Source: Chloroflexota bacterium (GTDB lineage: Bacteria > Chloroflexota > Limnocylindria > Limnocylindrales > CSP1-4). Taken from it: a stretch of DNA of 35,284 nt. The stretch is from the NCBI GenBank assembly GCA_019637815.1, contig JAHBUZ010000033.1, positions 1 through 35,284 of the forward strand. Direction: 5' to 3'. Below are positions 18,582-28,356 of this stretch, piece after piece. Within the stretch, counting starts at the first letter, position 1; every line of letters begins with the position of its first letter. The position numbers and the translations under genes are program-made. The notes under the pieces were generated by a model. The model did not search any database, was not told the origin of the DNA, and saw only the letters and a program-made list of their open reading frames with translations.

Positions 18582-19550
18582 GTGAACGCCGAGGTGATCC
18601 TCGCCGCGGGCATCGCGACGGGCACCATCCTGCTGTTCGCGACGATCGGCGAGATCCTCACGGAGCGCTCCGGGGTCATCAACCTCGGCGTCGAGGGGAT
18701 GATGTTCGTGGGTGCGCTCGCCGGGTTCCGGGTGGGCATCGAGGCGGGGCCGTGGCTCGGTCTCGTGGCGGCGATGGCGGCCGGTGCGCTCCTGGCGCTG
18801 CTCCACGCCATCGTGTGCATCCGGTTCCAGGCGGACCAGATCGTGTCCGGGCTCGCCCTCACGTTCCTGGGCATGGGCGTGGCCCTGGTGCTGGGTGACG
18901 GCCTCGCGGGCAGCGCGTCCACGTCCGCGCTCGTGCCCACCATCACGCTGCCGCTGCTCAGCCAGATCCCGTTCCTGGGTCCGGTGATGTTCACGAACCA
19001 GAGCGCCCTCGTGTATGCCGGCTACGTGCTCGTGCCCGTGGCGGCCCTCTGGATCACGCGCACCCGACCGGGGCTCCACCTGCGGGCCGTGGGCGAGGCA
19101 CCGAGCGGGGCGGACGCGCTGGGCATCGATGTCGCCCGGACCCGATACCGATACACCTGCATCGGTGGCGCCCTCGTCGGCCTGGCAGGTGCCACCATCA
19201 CGCTCGCGGTCACGCCCGGCTGGTATGCCGCGCAGACCACGTCGGGTCTCGGCTGGATCGCGGTCGGCCTGGTCATCTTCGCGCGCTGGGACCCGTGGCG
19301 GGCGATCGTGGGCGCCTATCTCATCGCGGTCATCCGGCGCCTCACGCTGGACCTCCAGGGTCCGCCCGACCTGTTCGGCATCCCCAACCCGTTCTTCACG
19401 TACCAGCCGAGCACGTTCTTCCTGAACATGCTGCCGTACGTGATCGTCATCCTGGTGCTGGTCCTCGGCTCACGCTCCGCGCGTCGCACGGGTGGTGGCG
19501 CACCCGCCGCGTTGGGGATCCCCTTCGTGCGCGGCGAGCGCGGTCAGTGA
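18582..19550 (+). CDS. Nucleoside/simple-sugar ABC transporter permease 2
   Basis: A 322-residue partner permease (YufQ/NupQ-like), again of the BPD_transp_2 class. Recognisable segments are LTERSGVINLGVEGMMFVGA, FQADQIVSGLALTFLGMG, LRAVGEAPSGADALGIDVAR and a final helix (LPYVIVILVLVLGS). The GTG start is supported by GGAGG 7 nt upstream. It lies 52 nt after the first permease. Together with the preceding three genes it completes a typical BMP-type importer. It converges with the LacI-family gene, with 27 nt between the stops. Confidence 0.92.
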   Translation: MNAEVILAAGIATGTILLFATIGEILTERSGVINLGVEGMMFVGALAGFRVGIEAGPWLGLVAAMAAGALLALLHAIVCIRFQADQIVSGLALTFLGMGVALVLGDGLAGSASTSALVPTITLPLLSQIPFLGPVMFTNQSALVYAGYVLVPVAALWITRTRPGLHLRAVGEAPSGADALGIDVARTRYRYTCIGGALVGLAGATITLAVTPGWYAAQTTSGLGWIAVGLVIFARWDPWRAIVGAYLIAVIRRLTLDLQGPPDLFGIPNPFFTYQPSTFFLNMLPYVIVILVLVLGSRSARRTGGGAPAALGIPFVRGERGQ

Positions 19551-19577
19551 CCCGCCCGGAGCGGTGGGACGAACGGC

Positions 19578-20660
19578 TCAGCCCGCCGAGGTGGTGACTC
19601 GTGGCGGCGCGGTCGAGCCACGCACGATGAGTTCGGTCTCGAGCGCGAGGCGTGCGGGCGACGACCGGGGGTCCTCGAGCCGCTCCAGCAGCTGACGCAC
19701 CGCCGTTCGGCCCATCTCCCGGAGTGGCTGGCGGACCGTGGTCAGCGCGGGTGTCATCCAGCCGGCCTCGGGGATGTCATCGAAGCCGACGACCGAGAGA
19801 TCCTCAGGGACCCGCAGTCGACGTTCCTGGGCAGCACGGATGACCCCGAACGCAGCGAGGTCGCTCGACGCGAAGATGGCCGTGGGCGGATCGGGCCGCG
19901 ACAGCAGCAGACTCGCGGCGGCATAGCCACCGATGCCCAGGAAGTCACCCGGCTGGATGTCCTCGGGCATGACCGGGAGCCCGGCCTCTGCCATGGCCTC
20001 CTGATAGCCCGCCAGCCGCTCGTGACTCGCCCCGACCGCGTCGCGACCCGTGATGAGCGCGATGCGCCGATGTCCCAGCTCGATCAGGTGACGGATCGCG
20101 GCGCGCGTCCCGGCGCGGCTCGTGGCATTGACCACGGAGCAGCCCGGAGCATCCGCGTCGTAGTCGATGAGCACGAAGGGGAAGGCATCCTCGCGCAGAC
20201 GCTCGACATAATCCGGCAGGCCGCGCGGGAGCACGATGAGCAAGCCGTCCACCATGCCCCGCGACAGACGCGCGACGTACTCCGCCTCCTTCTCTCGACG
20301 CGCGTGCGTGGTGCACAGCAGGAAGTCGTAGCCCTGCGCCGACGCCTCCTGATCGACGCCGCCGATGACCTCCGTGAAGAAGGCGTTGCAGACCTCCTCG
20401 GCAAGCAGCCCGATGACCTGGGTCCTGCCCCGGGCAAGGGCGCGTGCGGAGACGTGGGCCACGTAGCCCAGCTCCCGCATGGCTGCCTCGACCCGCTGGC
20501 GTGTCTCACCGCGCACGTTCGCGCGCCCGTTGATGACCCGCGACACGGTCGCATACGAGACGCCGGCGACCAGCGCCACATCGAAGATGGTCGCCGGACC
20601 CTGACGCGCGGTACCACCACTCGCGTCGCTCGTGTCGCTCCCTGGCGTCGCTCGTCGCAT
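19578..20660 (-). CDS. LacI-family transcriptional regulator
   Basis: A 360-residue repressor. After a ~23-residue Ser/Thr/Gly-rich extension it has the LacI DNA-binding domain: [20 protein letters not shown] (helix-turn-helix), then [12 protein letters not shown] and the hinge [15 protein letters not shown]. The periplasmic-binding-protein-like effector domain follows: [40 protein letters not shown] and [21 protein letters not shown]. The likely effector is a sugar, since it is divergent from a GH3 glycosidase whose promoter carries a LacI-type palindrome. It may also autoregulate. The start lies 7 nt behind a TACGCT hexamer, with no Shine-Dalgarno. Confidence 0.93.
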   Translation of the reverse strand: MRRATPGSDTSDASGGTARQGPATIFDVALVAGVSYATVSRVINGRANVRGETRQRVEAAMRELGYVAHVSARALARGRTQVIGLLAEEVCNAFFTEVIGGVDQEASAQGYDFLLCTTHARREKEAEYVARLSRGMVDGLLIVLPRGLPDYVERLREDAFPFVLIDYDADAPGCSVVNATSRAGTRAAIRHLIELGHRRIALITGRDAVGASHERLAGYQEAMAEAGLPVMPEDIQPGDFLGIGGYAAASLLLSRPDPPTAIFASSDLAAFGVIRAAQERRLRVPEDLSVVGFDDIPEAGWMTPALTTVRQPLREMGRTAVRQLLERLEDPRSSPARLALETELIVRGSTAPPRVTTSAG

Positions 20661-20667
20661 GGCGGGG

Positions 20668-20673
20668 AGCGTA
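20668..20673 (-). promoter_or_regulatory. -10-like TACGCT, leaderless start of the LacI-family gene
   Basis: TACGCT on the minus strand ends 7 nt before ATG 20660. No ribosome-binding site intervenes. It is about 70 nt from the LacI-type palindrome. Confidence 0.5.
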
Positions 20674-20739
20674 TCCCATGCCGCGACGCCCCCGTGGCGA
20701 CGCGGCGCCCGCACGACGGAGCACGCGCCCCCGAGCGTC

Positions 20740-20768
20740 TTGTAAGCGCTTCCACAACGTGCTACAAC
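20740..20768 (+). promoter_or_regulatory. GH3 promoter with LacI-type operator
   Basis: TTGTAA (20740-20745) and TACAAC (20763-20768), 17 nt apart, make a plausible sigma70-type promoter for the glycosidase. TGTAAGCGCTTCCA (20741-20754), with the perfect core palindrome AAGCGCTT, is a LacI/CcpA-like operator overlapping the -35 and spacer. A bound repressor would block polymerase. The leader to the GTG would be about 130 nt. Confidence 0.65.
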
Positions 20769-20907
20769 TGGGCATCGCTCCGGACGCGGGCCCTGACGGC
20801 ATCGACCGACCCCGGCCGCAGGAGCGCGGAGCGCCGACGGCGACCGTGTCGTGACGTGTTCGCCGAGAGCCGGCCCACCGGAGCAGAGCAGTCGAAGGGA
20901 TGACCGC

Positions 20908-23283
20908 GTGACCACACCCGCGTCGACCAGGACACCCTGGCTCGATCCATCGCTGCCGGTCGAGGCACGGGTGCGTGCGCTCATGGACCAGATGACCCTC
21001 GATGAGAAGGTCGCCCAGCTCGGCTCCGTGTGGTCGTTCGAGGTCGCCGACGGTGAGGCCGTGGCAGGAACGCTCGCCAGCGAGCACCTGGCACAGGGCA
21101 TCGGCCAGATCACGCGTCCGGGTGGCGCCACGAACCTCGAGCCGCGTGGCGTGGCACGCCTGGCCAACGCCATCCAGCGCTACCTGGTGGAGGAGACCCG
21201 CCTCGGTATCCCGGCCATCCTCCACGAGGAGTGTCTGCATGGCCTCATGTCCCGGGGGTCCACCTGCTACCCCCAGGCCATCGGGCAGGCGGCCACCTGG
21301 GATCCGGAGCTCATCGGGCGCATGGCCCGCGCCATCGCGTCGCGCCTCCGGGCGGTCGGATCCAGCCAGGGCCTCTCGCCCATCCTCGACGTGGCCCGCG
21401 ATCCCCGCTGGGGCCGCATCGAGGAGACGTTCGGCGAGGACCCCTACCTCATCGCCGAGCTTGGCTCGGCATACATCACGGCGCTCCAGGAGGTCGGGCC
21501 GGACGAGCGACCGGTCATCGCGACCGTGAAGCATCTCGTGGGTCACGGGCTGCCCGAGGGGGGCTTCAACCAGGGACCCGCACACATCGGCGCCCGGGAG
21601 CTGGTCGATGACTATCTCTACCCGTTCGAGGTGGCGGTGCGCGTCTCGGGTGCGGCGTCGGTGATGCACGCCTATGACGACCTCGACGGTGTCCCGTGCG
21701 TGGCCTCGCGGGAGCTGCTGACGACCATCCTGCGGGACCAGTGGGGCTTCGATGGCATCGTCGTCGCCGACTACGCCGGGGTGGACCAGCTGGTCCATCG
21801 CCACGAGCTCGCGGCGGACCTGGGTGCGGCGGCCCAGCTCGCGCTGGAGGCGGGCCTGGACATGGAGCTGCCGCGGACCGCCGCGTTCGGCCCACCCCTG
21901 CGCGCCGCCATCGAAGACGGACGCGTGGCCGTGGACCTCGTGGACCAGGCGGTCGAGCGGGTGCTCACCGCGAAGGTCCGGCTGGGCCTGTTCGAACAGC
22001 CCTACGTGGACGAGCGGCTCGCTGATGCGCCCGATGACGACGAGCGGGCGCTCGCCGCCGAGATCGGCCGTCGCTCGATGGTCCTGCTCCAGAACACCGG
22101 TGACGTGCTGCCCCTCCCGTCGGACCTCCGGACGATCGCGGTCATCGGCCCCAACGCGCACGACGCGCGTGCCCTGATGGGTGACTACGCCCACATCGCC
22201 CACATCGAGACGCTCCTCGAGCGCGATGGACGCAACGGGGTCGGCGCGGACCGATCACCGCTCCACCTGGAGCTGCTCGATGAGCTGGCCGGGGTCCCCA
22301 CGGTCCTCGACGTGCTCCGCGAACGTCTCCCCGACACCGAGGTCCGCTACGCCCGCGGCACGGGTCTCCAGGACGGCACGGACGCCGATATCGCGGATGC
22401 CGTGGCGGCAGCGCGGGGTGCGGACATCGCCGTCGTGGTCCTGGGCGAGCGATCGGGGCTCACCCCCGACTGCACCTGCGGCGAGGCACGCGACCGATGG
22501 GATCTGGGTCTCCTGGGTCGTCAGTCGGAGCTGCTGACCGCCGTCGCGGCGACCGGCACACCCGTGGTGCTGGTGCTGCTCGCGGGTCGGCCACAGGCGA
22601 TCGAGACGGAAGCCGAACGATGCGCCGCGATCGTGCAGGCGTGGCTGCCGGGAGACCTCGGCGCATCGGCGATCGTGGACGTGCTGCTGGGGGTCACGAG
22701 TCCCGGCGGCAAGCTGCCGGTGACCATCCCGCGGCACGTCGGGCAGGTCCCCCTGTACCACGGGCACCGACCCTCCGGTGGTCGGTCCACGTGGCGCGAG
22801 CGGTATGTGGATGGCTCCAACCTGCCGATGTGGCCCTTTGGCTTCGGGCTCAGCTACTCGCGCTTCCGGATCGACGACCTCTCGGTCGACTCGTCGGAGA
22901 TCGGCACGCACGACACGGTCACGGTGTCGGTCCGGGTGACGAACGTGGGCGAGGTGGCCGCGGACGAGGTCGTCCAGCTGTACATCCGAGGGCTCGACGG
23001 CAGCGTCACGCGACCCGTCCGCCAGCTGCGGGGCTTCCGGCGTGTCCATCTCGCACCGGGCACGGCGCAGCGCGTCACGTTCCGGCTGCACGCCGAGCTG
23101 TTCTCGTTCGCGGGCCTCGACCATCGGGTCTCGGTGGAGCCGGGCCGACAGCGCATCATGGTCGGCAGCTCCTCGGCGGACATCGCGTGTACGAGCGAGA
23201 TCCGCATCACGGGGTCGCGGCGCGTGCTCGACGGCCCGCGGGTGCTGCTCGCCGAGGTCAGCGCGGCGTCGACGCCCGCCTGA
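20908..23283 (+). CDS. Glycoside hydrolase family 3 (beta-glucosidase/beta-xylosidase type)
   Basis: A 791-residue retaining glycosidase. The GH3 N-terminal barrel shows MTLDEKVAQLGS, ILHEECLHGL, DPRWGRIEETFGEDPYL, the substrate-binding VKHLVGHG, and the nucleophile region GFDGIVVADY (D288). The C-terminal alpha/beta sandwich follows (IAVIGPNAHDAR, TPVVLVLLAGRP, SPGGKLPVTIP, FGFGLSYSRF). A fibronectin-III-like domain ends the protein (VTVSVRVTNVGEVAADEVVQLYI). No signal peptide is visible, so it is probably cytoplasmic and acts on imported oligosaccharides. The GTG start has AAGGGA about 7 nt upstream and precedes the conserved DPSLPVEARVRALM segment. Beta-xylosidase and beta-glucosidase cannot be separated from sequence alone. 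It is likely repressed by the divergent LacI regulator. Confidence 0.92.
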   Translation: MTTPASTRTPWLDPSLPVEARVRALMDQMTLDEKVAQLGSVWSFEVADGEAVAGTLASEHLAQGIGQITRPGGATNLEPRGVARLANAIQRYLVEETRLGIPAILHEECLHGLMSRGSTCYPQAIGQAATWDPELIGRMARAIASRLRAVGSSQGLSPILDVARDPRWGRIEETFGEDPYLIAELGSAYITALQEVGPDERPVIATVKHLVGHGLPEGGFNQGPAHIGARELVDDYLYPFEVAVRVSGAASVMHAYDDLDGVPCVASRELLTTILRDQWGFDGIVVADYAGVDQLVHRHELAADLGAAAQLALEAGLDMELPRTAAFGPPLRAAIEDGRVAVDLVDQAVERVLTAKVRLGLFEQPYVDERLADAPDDDERALAAEIGRRSMVLLQNTGDVLPLPSDLRTIAVIGPNAHDARALMGDYAHIAHIETLLERDGRNGVGADRSPLHLELLDELAGVPTVLDVLRERLPDTEVRYARGTGLQDGTDADIADAVAAARGADIAVVVLGERSGLTPDCTCGEARDRWDLGLLGRQSELLTAVAATGTPVVLVLLAGRPQAIETEAERCAAIVQAWLPGDLGASAIVDVLLGVTSPGGKLPVTIPRHVGQVPLYHGHRPSGGRSTWRERYVDGSNLPMWPFGFGLSYSRFRIDDLSVDSSEIGTHDTVTVSVRVTNVGEVAADEVVQLYIRGLDGSVTRPVRQLRGFRRVHLAPGTAQRVTFRLHAELFSFAGLDHRVSVEPGRQRIMVGSSSADIACTSEIRITGSRRVLDGPRVLLAEVSAASTPA

Positions 23284-23375
23284 ACGAGACGTCGTCGTCC
23301 GGCGGACGCGGACCGGACACGGGTCATCCTCGGTCGCCGACGCACCGAGGCCCGGGCCGGCATCCGGGCGAGGGC

Positions 23376-23381
23376 TAGACT
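23376..23381 (+). promoter_or_regulatory. -10-like TAGACT before vsr
   Basis: TAGACT ends 9 nt before GTG 23391, giving a leader of about 0-3 nt. There is no Shine-Dalgarno. Confidence 0.4.
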
Positions 23382-23390
23382 CCGTCCTGC

Positions 23391-23867
23391 GTGGCACGAC
23401 TCCAGCTTCCGAACCCACCCGCATCGTCGCCCGCGACCCGAGCGGTCATGCGTGCCAACCGGGCGCGGGACACGGCCCCGGAACGCGCCCTGCGGCGAGC
23501 GCTCCGGGATGCGGGACGCCCCGGCTATCGCCTCAACTGGCGGGGTGCGCCCGGTCGACCCGACGTCAGCTATCCGGGTCGCCGAGTGGCCGTGTTCGTG
23601 CACGGCTGCTTCTGGCACCACTGCCCCCGATGTCAGCCTCGCCTGCCACGCAGCAACCAGGCGTTCTGGGCCCGCAAGTTCGAGCTCAACCAGGAGCGGG
23701 ACGCCCGCAAGCGCGCCGAGCTCGAGACACGCGGCTGGTCCGTCCACGAGGTCTGGGAGTGCGACCTCCGGGACCGACTCCACGAGGTCGTGGCACGGAT
23801 CGACGCCGACCTCACCACGCGGACCACGCGAGCGCGACCATCGCGAGCGCGGTCGCCAGCGCGGTGA
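23391..23867 (+). CDS. vsr: Very short patch repair (Vsr) DNA mismatch endonuclease
   Basis: A 158-residue Vsr-type nuclease that nicks DNA 5' of T:G mismatches arising by deamination of 5-methylcytosine. The family pattern is complete: MRANRARDTAPERALRRAL at the N-terminus, GRPDVSYPGRRVAVFVHGCF with the catalytic Asp, WHHCPRC with metal-binding His/Cys, FWARKFELNQERD, and GWSVHEVWECDL. The C-terminal tail is Arg/Ala/Ser-rich and variable. It has no adjacent cytosine-5 methyltransferase, which normally accompanies vsr. The only methyltransferase in the window (33675-34634) is of the DPPY, amino-methylating type. Confidence 0.93.
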   Translation: MARLQLPNPPASSPATRAVMRANRARDTAPERALRRALRDAGRPGYRLNWRGAPGRPDVSYPGRRVAVFVHGCFWHHCPRCQPRLPRSNQAFWARKFELNQERDARKRAELETRGWSVHEVWECDLRDRLHEVVARIDADLTTRTTRARPSRARSPAR

Positions 23868-23936
23868 ACGGGCCTCGCTCACGCCGAGCGACCCCAGGTC
23901 GCCCTCCGGACGCCTGCGCCACGAGAGCGGCACCGG

Positions 23937-23942
23937 TATGCT
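23937..23942 (+). promoter_or_regulatory. -10-like TATGCT upstream of the XylF-like gene
   Basis: TATGCT lies about 72 nt before the TTG start and could give a leader of roughly 65 nt containing the GGAGGT ribosome-binding site. No clear -35 is seen. Confidence 0.35.
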
Positions 23943-24014
23943 CTCGGCCGATCGAGCGCGCGTGCCACGGCTGACGGCGCCCATCGAACGAGCGCACGAG
24001 TGGAGGTCCCCACC

Positions 24015-25487
24015 TTGTCCCAGGTCCATGGGCGCACCCGTCTGGCAGGTGCCGCCAGTCTGCTGCTGACCGCGACGCTGATGTGGTCCGCGAGCGTGGT
24101 GGCCCAGTCCCCCTCGCCCGCGGCTCCCGCGACCAGCGACACCCCGGTCAGCGCCACGCCGACCGTGTCCGCGACGGCGGCGCCGACCGTGAGCCCCGAT
24201 GCTGCGACCAGTCCCGCACCGGGTGCCACCACGGCCCCCGGCGGCAGCCCGACCGCGTCCTGGGCACCCCCGGCCCCACGCGGGCCGGTGGCGCTGTTGG
24301 TCGCCGACGGGCCCACGTCCGGGGCCACGATCGCGGCGTTCACGAGCACGCTGGAGGACATGTGCCCGGGCGCCACCCTGACGACGGACACCGCCTCTGA
24401 CGCCGTGACGCAGACGCAGCAGCTGACCGAGGCGCTGGCCACCGGCCCTGTCAGCGTGGTCATCGACGCAGCCGACCCCGCCACGGCGGCGACCCTCGTC
24501 AGCCAGGCGCAGGCGGCCGGAGCCACGGTCGTGGTGCTCGGAGATGACATCCCGGGGAGCCTGCCGACCTGGCGCGTCGCCTATGACCCGGTCACGACCG
24601 GCGGACGCATCGCGGACGTCGTGATCGAGACCGCCCTGGACGCTGCCGAGCTGGACGAGGAGGACGAGGAGCCCGCACCGACCGCCGAGCCTACCGAGCG
24701 GGTCGTGCTCATCGGTGGGCCGGAGGGTGACCCCGTGGGCGCCGCCTGGCTCGCTGCGGTCCGGGACGGGCTGGTGGACACCGACGTCCAGATAGTCCAC
24801 GACGCGGCCGTCTCGGGCCTCAACGCACCGGAAGGCAAGCGGGTCATCGAGGAGGCCATCGCGGCCCTGGGCGCCGATGGGTTCGGCGCGGTCATCGCAC
24901 CTGATGACGCGGTCGCGGCCGGTGTCATCGCGGGCCTCGTGGAGGCTGGTATCTCCCCGGTCGGTCGCACCGTGACCGGGACCGGCGGCACGCTGCCGGG
25001 CACGCGTGCCGTGGTGTCCGGGACGCAGACCCTCACCACGTGGTCGCCACCGGCAGCGCCGGCGCAGGTCGCGGCAGTGCTCGCGTGTGCCGCGGTCACC
25101 GGCGCCGAGGCGCCCGCTGGTCTCACGCTGACCCCCATCGACACGGGCGCCGGCGAGGTCCCCACCGTCGTGCTCTCGCCCATCCTCGTGACCATCAAGG
25201 GCGACGTGGACGGCACCCGCTCGGTCGCGGACACGATCGTCGAGGATCTCGCGTTCGGCGAGGACACCGCGACCCAGGTGTGCGCCGACCTGGCGGAGGC
25301 GTGTGACGCCGCGGGCATCGTGGTGCCGGTCGCATCGCCGTCACCGGCGGCATCGCCGGGCGGCTCACCGGCCGCGTCGGCATCCGCAGCCCCGACGGAC
25401 GCTCCGGCCGCATCCGCGACACCCGTCGCATCCTCGGCGGTCTCGACGGCGCCTCCCGCCGCGTCCCCGTCGCCGGCGGCGCCCTGA
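24015..25487 (+). CDS. Secreted XylF-like periplasmic-binding-protein-fold protein with Pro/Ala/Ser/Thr-rich flanks
   Basis: A 490-residue exported protein. The signal peptide ([18 protein letters not shown], cleavage near VVAQ) is followed by a ~50-residue PAT/S linker. A type 1 periplasmic-binding fold of about 370 residues comes next, then a ~55-residue P/A/S/T-rich tail. C-terminal segments match sugar-binding proteins of the xylose type: [43 protein letters not shown] and a paired-cysteine end ([15 protein letters not shown]). An acidic insert ([16 protein letters not shown]) sits between the two lobes. The start is set by GGAGGT at 24002-24007, 7 nt before TTG; a GTG at 24000 would place the ribosome site inside the gene. 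There are no transporter ATPase or permease genes beside it, no lipobox and no sorting signal. Its ligand and role are unknown. Confidence 0.8.
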   Translation: MSQVHGRTRLAGAASLLLTATLMWSASVVAQSPSPAAPATSDTPVSATPTVSATAAPTVSPDAATSPAPGATTAPGGSPTASWAPPAPRGPVALLVADGPTSGATIAAFTSTLEDMCPGATLTTDTASDAVTQTQQLTEALATGPVSVVIDAADPATAATLVSQAQAAGATVVVLGDDIPGSLPTWRVAYDPVTTGGRIADVVIETALDAAELDEEDEEPAPTAEPTERVVLIGGPEGDPVGAAWLAAVRDGLVDTDVQIVHDAAVSGLNAPEGKRVIEEAIAALGADGFGAVIAPDDAVAAGVIAGLVEAGISPVGRTVTGTGGTLPGTRAVVSGTQTLTTWSPPAAPAQVAAVLACAAVTGAEAPAGLTLTPIDTGAGEVPTVVLSPILVTIKGDVDGTRSVADTIVEDLAFGEDTATQVCADLAEACDAAGIVVPVASPSPAASPGGSPAASASAAPTDAPAASATPVASSAVSTAPPAASPSPAAP

Positions 25488-25509
25488 CGCCATCCGCGGG
25501 CTCGCGGAG

Positions 25510-26157
25510 TCAGGCGGAGGGTCGCCGCAACCGTTCCAGGTCGTCCGGCGTGTCCACATCGGGGTTCACGCCCTCGACCTGGACCTCCCAGGCACGCCCG
25601 GGCTCCGCGCGGAGCGAGGGACCCAGCCCGGAGTCCCCGGTGAGCGTCGCCGCCATCGTGATCCCCGGAGCGAGCAGGAGCGCGGGATTGCCGACGCCAT
25701 CGCGGTAGCGCGGCACGATCGCCCACGCGTCAGCCCGTCGAGCGGCCGGCAAGGCTGTCGCCAGCGCCAGCAGGACCTCACGGCGCAGCCGCGGCTGGTC
25801 GCCCAGCACCACGAACACGCCGTCGGCCGGATCGGGCGTCTCCAGGCACGCTCGCACGCCGATGCGCAGCGAGCTGGACAGGCCGTCCGCGGGTCGCGGG
25901 TTCTCGATTCGCTGCTCGTCGCGCCACTCGATCGATGGGCCTGGCGCGGCCGGGCCGGGGCCGACGACCACGACCGTCCGCGTCGGTGCGACGGTGGCCA
26001 CGACATCGAGCACGTGCTGGAGCAGCGGTCGGTCATCCAGCACCGCCCGCAGCTTGTCCCCGCCGAAGCGGCGCCCCAGGCCCGCTGCGAGGATGACGAC
26101 GGCCAGCCGGCAGCCGCCCGACGCGGTCGCGAGCGTGACGGGGACGTCATCGGCCAT
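25510..26157 (-). CDS. MocA/MobA-like nucleotidyltransferase
   Basis: A 215-residue NTP-transferase-fold protein of the molybdenum-cofactor cytidylyl/guanylyltransferase-like group. The nucleotide-binding signature [14 protein letters not shown] is at the N-terminus. [12 protein letters not shown] (typical of MocA-like members), [10 protein letters not shown] with the metal-binding Asp, and a C-terminal [11 protein letters not shown] that is almost diagnostic follow. The role could be CTP:molybdopterin cytidylyltransferase (serving xanthine-dehydrogenase-type enzymes), but no molybdoenzyme genes are present, so substrate is open. A TAGGGT hexamer lies 6 nt before the ATG. It is divergent from the thioredoxin-domain operon, with 69 nt between starts. 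Confidence 0.87.
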   Translation of the reverse strand: MADDVPVTLATASGGCRLAVVILAAGLGRRFGGDKLRAVLDDRPLLQHVLDVVATVAPTRTVVVVGPGPAAPGPSIEWRDEQRIENPRPADGLSSSLRIGVRACLETPDPADGVFVVLGDQPRLRREVLLALATALPAARRADAWAIVPRYRDGVGNPALLLAPGITMAATLTGDSGLGPSLRAEPGRAWEVQVEGVNPDVDTPDDLERLRRPSA

Positions 26158-26163
26158 GGGTGG

Positions 26164-26220
26164 ACCCTAGCACCGGTCGTCGACCTGCCGGATCGCATCG
26201 ATGCCTCGGACGCCTATGAT
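26164..26220. promoter_or_regulatory. Divergent leaderless promoters: TAGGGT (minus, 26164-26169) and TATGAT (plus, 26215-26220)
   Basis: Both hexamers end exactly 6 nt before their ATGs (26157 minus, 26227 plus). Neither gene has a Shine-Dalgarno, and no -35 match stands out on either strand. Both transcripts should therefore start at the ATG. Confidence 0.55.
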
Positions 26221-26226
26221 CGTTGC

Positions 26227-28356
26227 ATGGAGCCCACCGGTGACCGACCGACCAACCGTCTCGCGAGGGAGACCAGCCCGTATCTGCTCCAGCACGCGCA
26301 CGACCCGGTGGACTGGTATCCCTGGGGCGACGAGGCATCGGAGGCGGCGCGGGTACGCGACGTGCCCATCTTCCTGTCCATCGGCTATGCCGCCTGTCAC
26401 TGGTGTCACGTCATGCACCGCGAGTCGTTCGCAGATGCAACGACCGCCTCGGAGCTGAACGGATCGTTCGTATCCATCAAGGTCGATCGTGAGGAGCGAC
26501 CCGCGGTCGATGCCCTGTATATGGACGCGCTCCAGGCGCTCACGGGTGCCGGTGGCTGGCCGATGAGCGTCTTCCTGACCCCGGACGGGCGACCGTTCCA
26601 CGCGGGCACCTACCTTCCCGACACACCCCGACATGGCACCCCATCCTTCCGACAGGTCCTGCGGGCGGTGTCCGAAGCGTGGCTGGAGCGCCGGGAGGAG
26701 GTGGAGGCCGGCGCGACCCGACTCGCCGCCGCCGTGGCACGCGGCCAGGGGCTCCCCGGTGGGACCGCGGCTGCCGTGGACGTGGTGGTGGATGAGGGCC
26801 CCGACGAGGTCACCGCGCTGGCAGCCGCGACGGCTGCGCTCGAGGCCACGTTCCAGCCGCGACTCGCGGCATGGTCGGGACCACCGCTGTTCCCGCAGCC
26901 GATGCTCATCGAGCACCTCCTTCGAGAACACCTCCGGACGGGTGCGCGACGACCGCTCGACATCGCCGTCCAGGTCCTGGACACCATGGCCCGCAGCGGC
27001 ATGCGCGACCAGCTCGGTGGCGGCTTCGCGCGGTACGCGACCGACGCCCGGTGGCTCGTGCCGCACTTCGAGCAGATGCTCACCGACAACGCCCAGCTGG
27101 CGCTCGCCTACCTGCATGCGAGCCAGGTGACCGGGGATGATCGACACGCGGCCGTGGCACGCGCCACGCTCGACTTCCTGGCCAGCCGGATGCTGGTCCG
27201 GGACGAGGGAGGTGGCGTGGTCGGGTTCGCAGCCAGCCTCGATGCGGACACCGAGGGCGAGGAGGGTCGCACCTACGTGTGGCGACTCGATGAGGTCCGC
27301 GCGGTCCTGGGGGATGACGCAGCGCTGTTCGAGGCGGCCTATGGCGTCACGGCCGATGGCAACTGGGAGGGCGTGACCGTCCTGGAGCGCGTCCTGGATG
27401 ACGCATCGCTCGCGGCACGGGTCGGCATGGCCCCCGCGGACGTGGCCGATCGCCTCACGGAGGCCCGTGCGCGGCTCCTCGCGGTCCGCGACCGCCGGCC
27501 ACAGCCGGCCCGTGATGACAAGGTCATCGCGAGCTGGAACGGCTTGGCCCTGCTCGCGCTGGCCGAGGCGGCAGGGGCGCTCCCGGATGGTGCCCACGAC
27601 CGTGACCTCGCGATCGAGGTCGCGCGCTCGCTGCGGGACCGTCTCCGCCAGCCCGATGGCCGGCTCGTCCGGTCATGGAAGGACGGGCGCGCCGGTCCGC
27701 CGGCCGTGCTGGAAGACCACACGCATCTGGCCGCCGGCCTGCTCGCGCTCTACGAGGCCACGTTCGACGAGACCTGGTACGCCTGGGCGCGGGAGCTGAT
27801 GCTGGTCGTGCTGTCGAGGTTCGCCGACCCGGCCGGGGGATGCCACGACACCGCGGATGATGCGACCGACCTGTTCGCGCGACCGCGCAGCCTGACCGAC
27901 GGCGCCCTGCCATCGGGCAACGCCATGGCGGTCCAGGTCATGGCGCGTCTGTACGCCTTCGACGGCGACGCTCGCTGGGTGGCCGCGACGCGACGCATCC
28001 GGGATCGCATGGCACCCCTCGCGGCGCAGCATCCGACCGCGTTCGGGGCCTGGCTCGGGGCGCTCTCGCTGTGGGCGGTGCCGACCGACGAGGTCGCCGT
28101 CGTGGGGCCGATGGGTGACCTCGCGGACGCACCACTCGTCCGGACGGCGCGGACCGGCTGGCGCCCCTGGCAGGTGGTCGCGGCGACGAGGGACCCGGCC
28201 CACAGCATCCTGCCGCTGCTCCGGGATCGCGAGACCATCGATGGTCTCGCGACCGCCTACGTGTGTCATGGTGGCGCCTGCCGCCTCCCGACCACCGATC
28301 CGACGGTGCTCGCCGCGCAGCTTCGATCGGTCCCCACCGGAGGAGCGACCTCATGA
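26227..28356 (+). CDS. Thioredoxin-domain / glycosidase-fold protein (DUF255, YyaL/SPATA20 family)
   Basis: A 709-residue protein of the YyaL/SPATA20 family. The N-terminal thioredoxin-like domain opens with [24 protein letters not shown]. It carries the CHWCH motif at about 57-61, followed by [20 protein letters not shown]. The remainder is an (alpha/alpha)6-toroid glycosidase-like region ([63 protein letters not shown]) ending in [13 protein letters not shown]. The biochemical role of the family is unsettled. It heads an operon in which the stop overlaps the next ATG as ATGA. The start is 6 nt behind TATGAT. Confidence 0.94.
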   Translation: MEPTGDRPTNRLARETSPYLLQHAHDPVDWYPWGDEASEAARVRDVPIFLSIGYAACHWCHVMHRESFADATTASELNGSFVSIKVDREERPAVDALYMDALQALTGAGGWPMSVFLTPDGRPFHAGTYLPDTPRHGTPSFRQVLRAVSEAWLERREEVEAGATRLAAAVARGQGLPGGTAAAVDVVVDEGPDEVTALAAATAALEATFQPRLAAWSGPPLFPQPMLIEHLLREHLRTGARRPLDIAVQVLDTMARSGMRDQLGGGFARYATDARWLVPHFEQMLTDNAQLALAYLHASQVTGDDRHAAVARATLDFLASRMLVRDEGGGVVGFAASLDADTEGEEGRTYVWRLDEVRAVLGDDAALFEAAYGVTADGNWEGVTVLERVLDDASLAARVGMAPADVADRLTEARARLLAVRDRRPQPARDDKVIASWNGLALLALAEAAGALPDGAHDRDLAIEVARSLRDRLRQPDGRLVRSWKDGRAGPPAVLEDHTHLAAGLLALYEATFDETWYAWARELMLVVLSRFADPAGGCHDTADDATDLFARPRSLTDGALPSGNAMAVQVMARLYAFDGDARWVAATRRIRDRMAPLAAQHPTAFGAWLGALSLWAVPTDEVAVVGPMGDLADAPLVRTARTGWRPWQVVAATRDPAHSILPLLRDRETIDGLATAYVCHGGACRLPTTDPTVLAAQLRSVPTGGATS

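Noticed and set aside
20506..22203. 565-codon minus-strand open frame
   Set aside because: Antisense to the GH3 gene and overlapping the LacI start in another frame; no family features.
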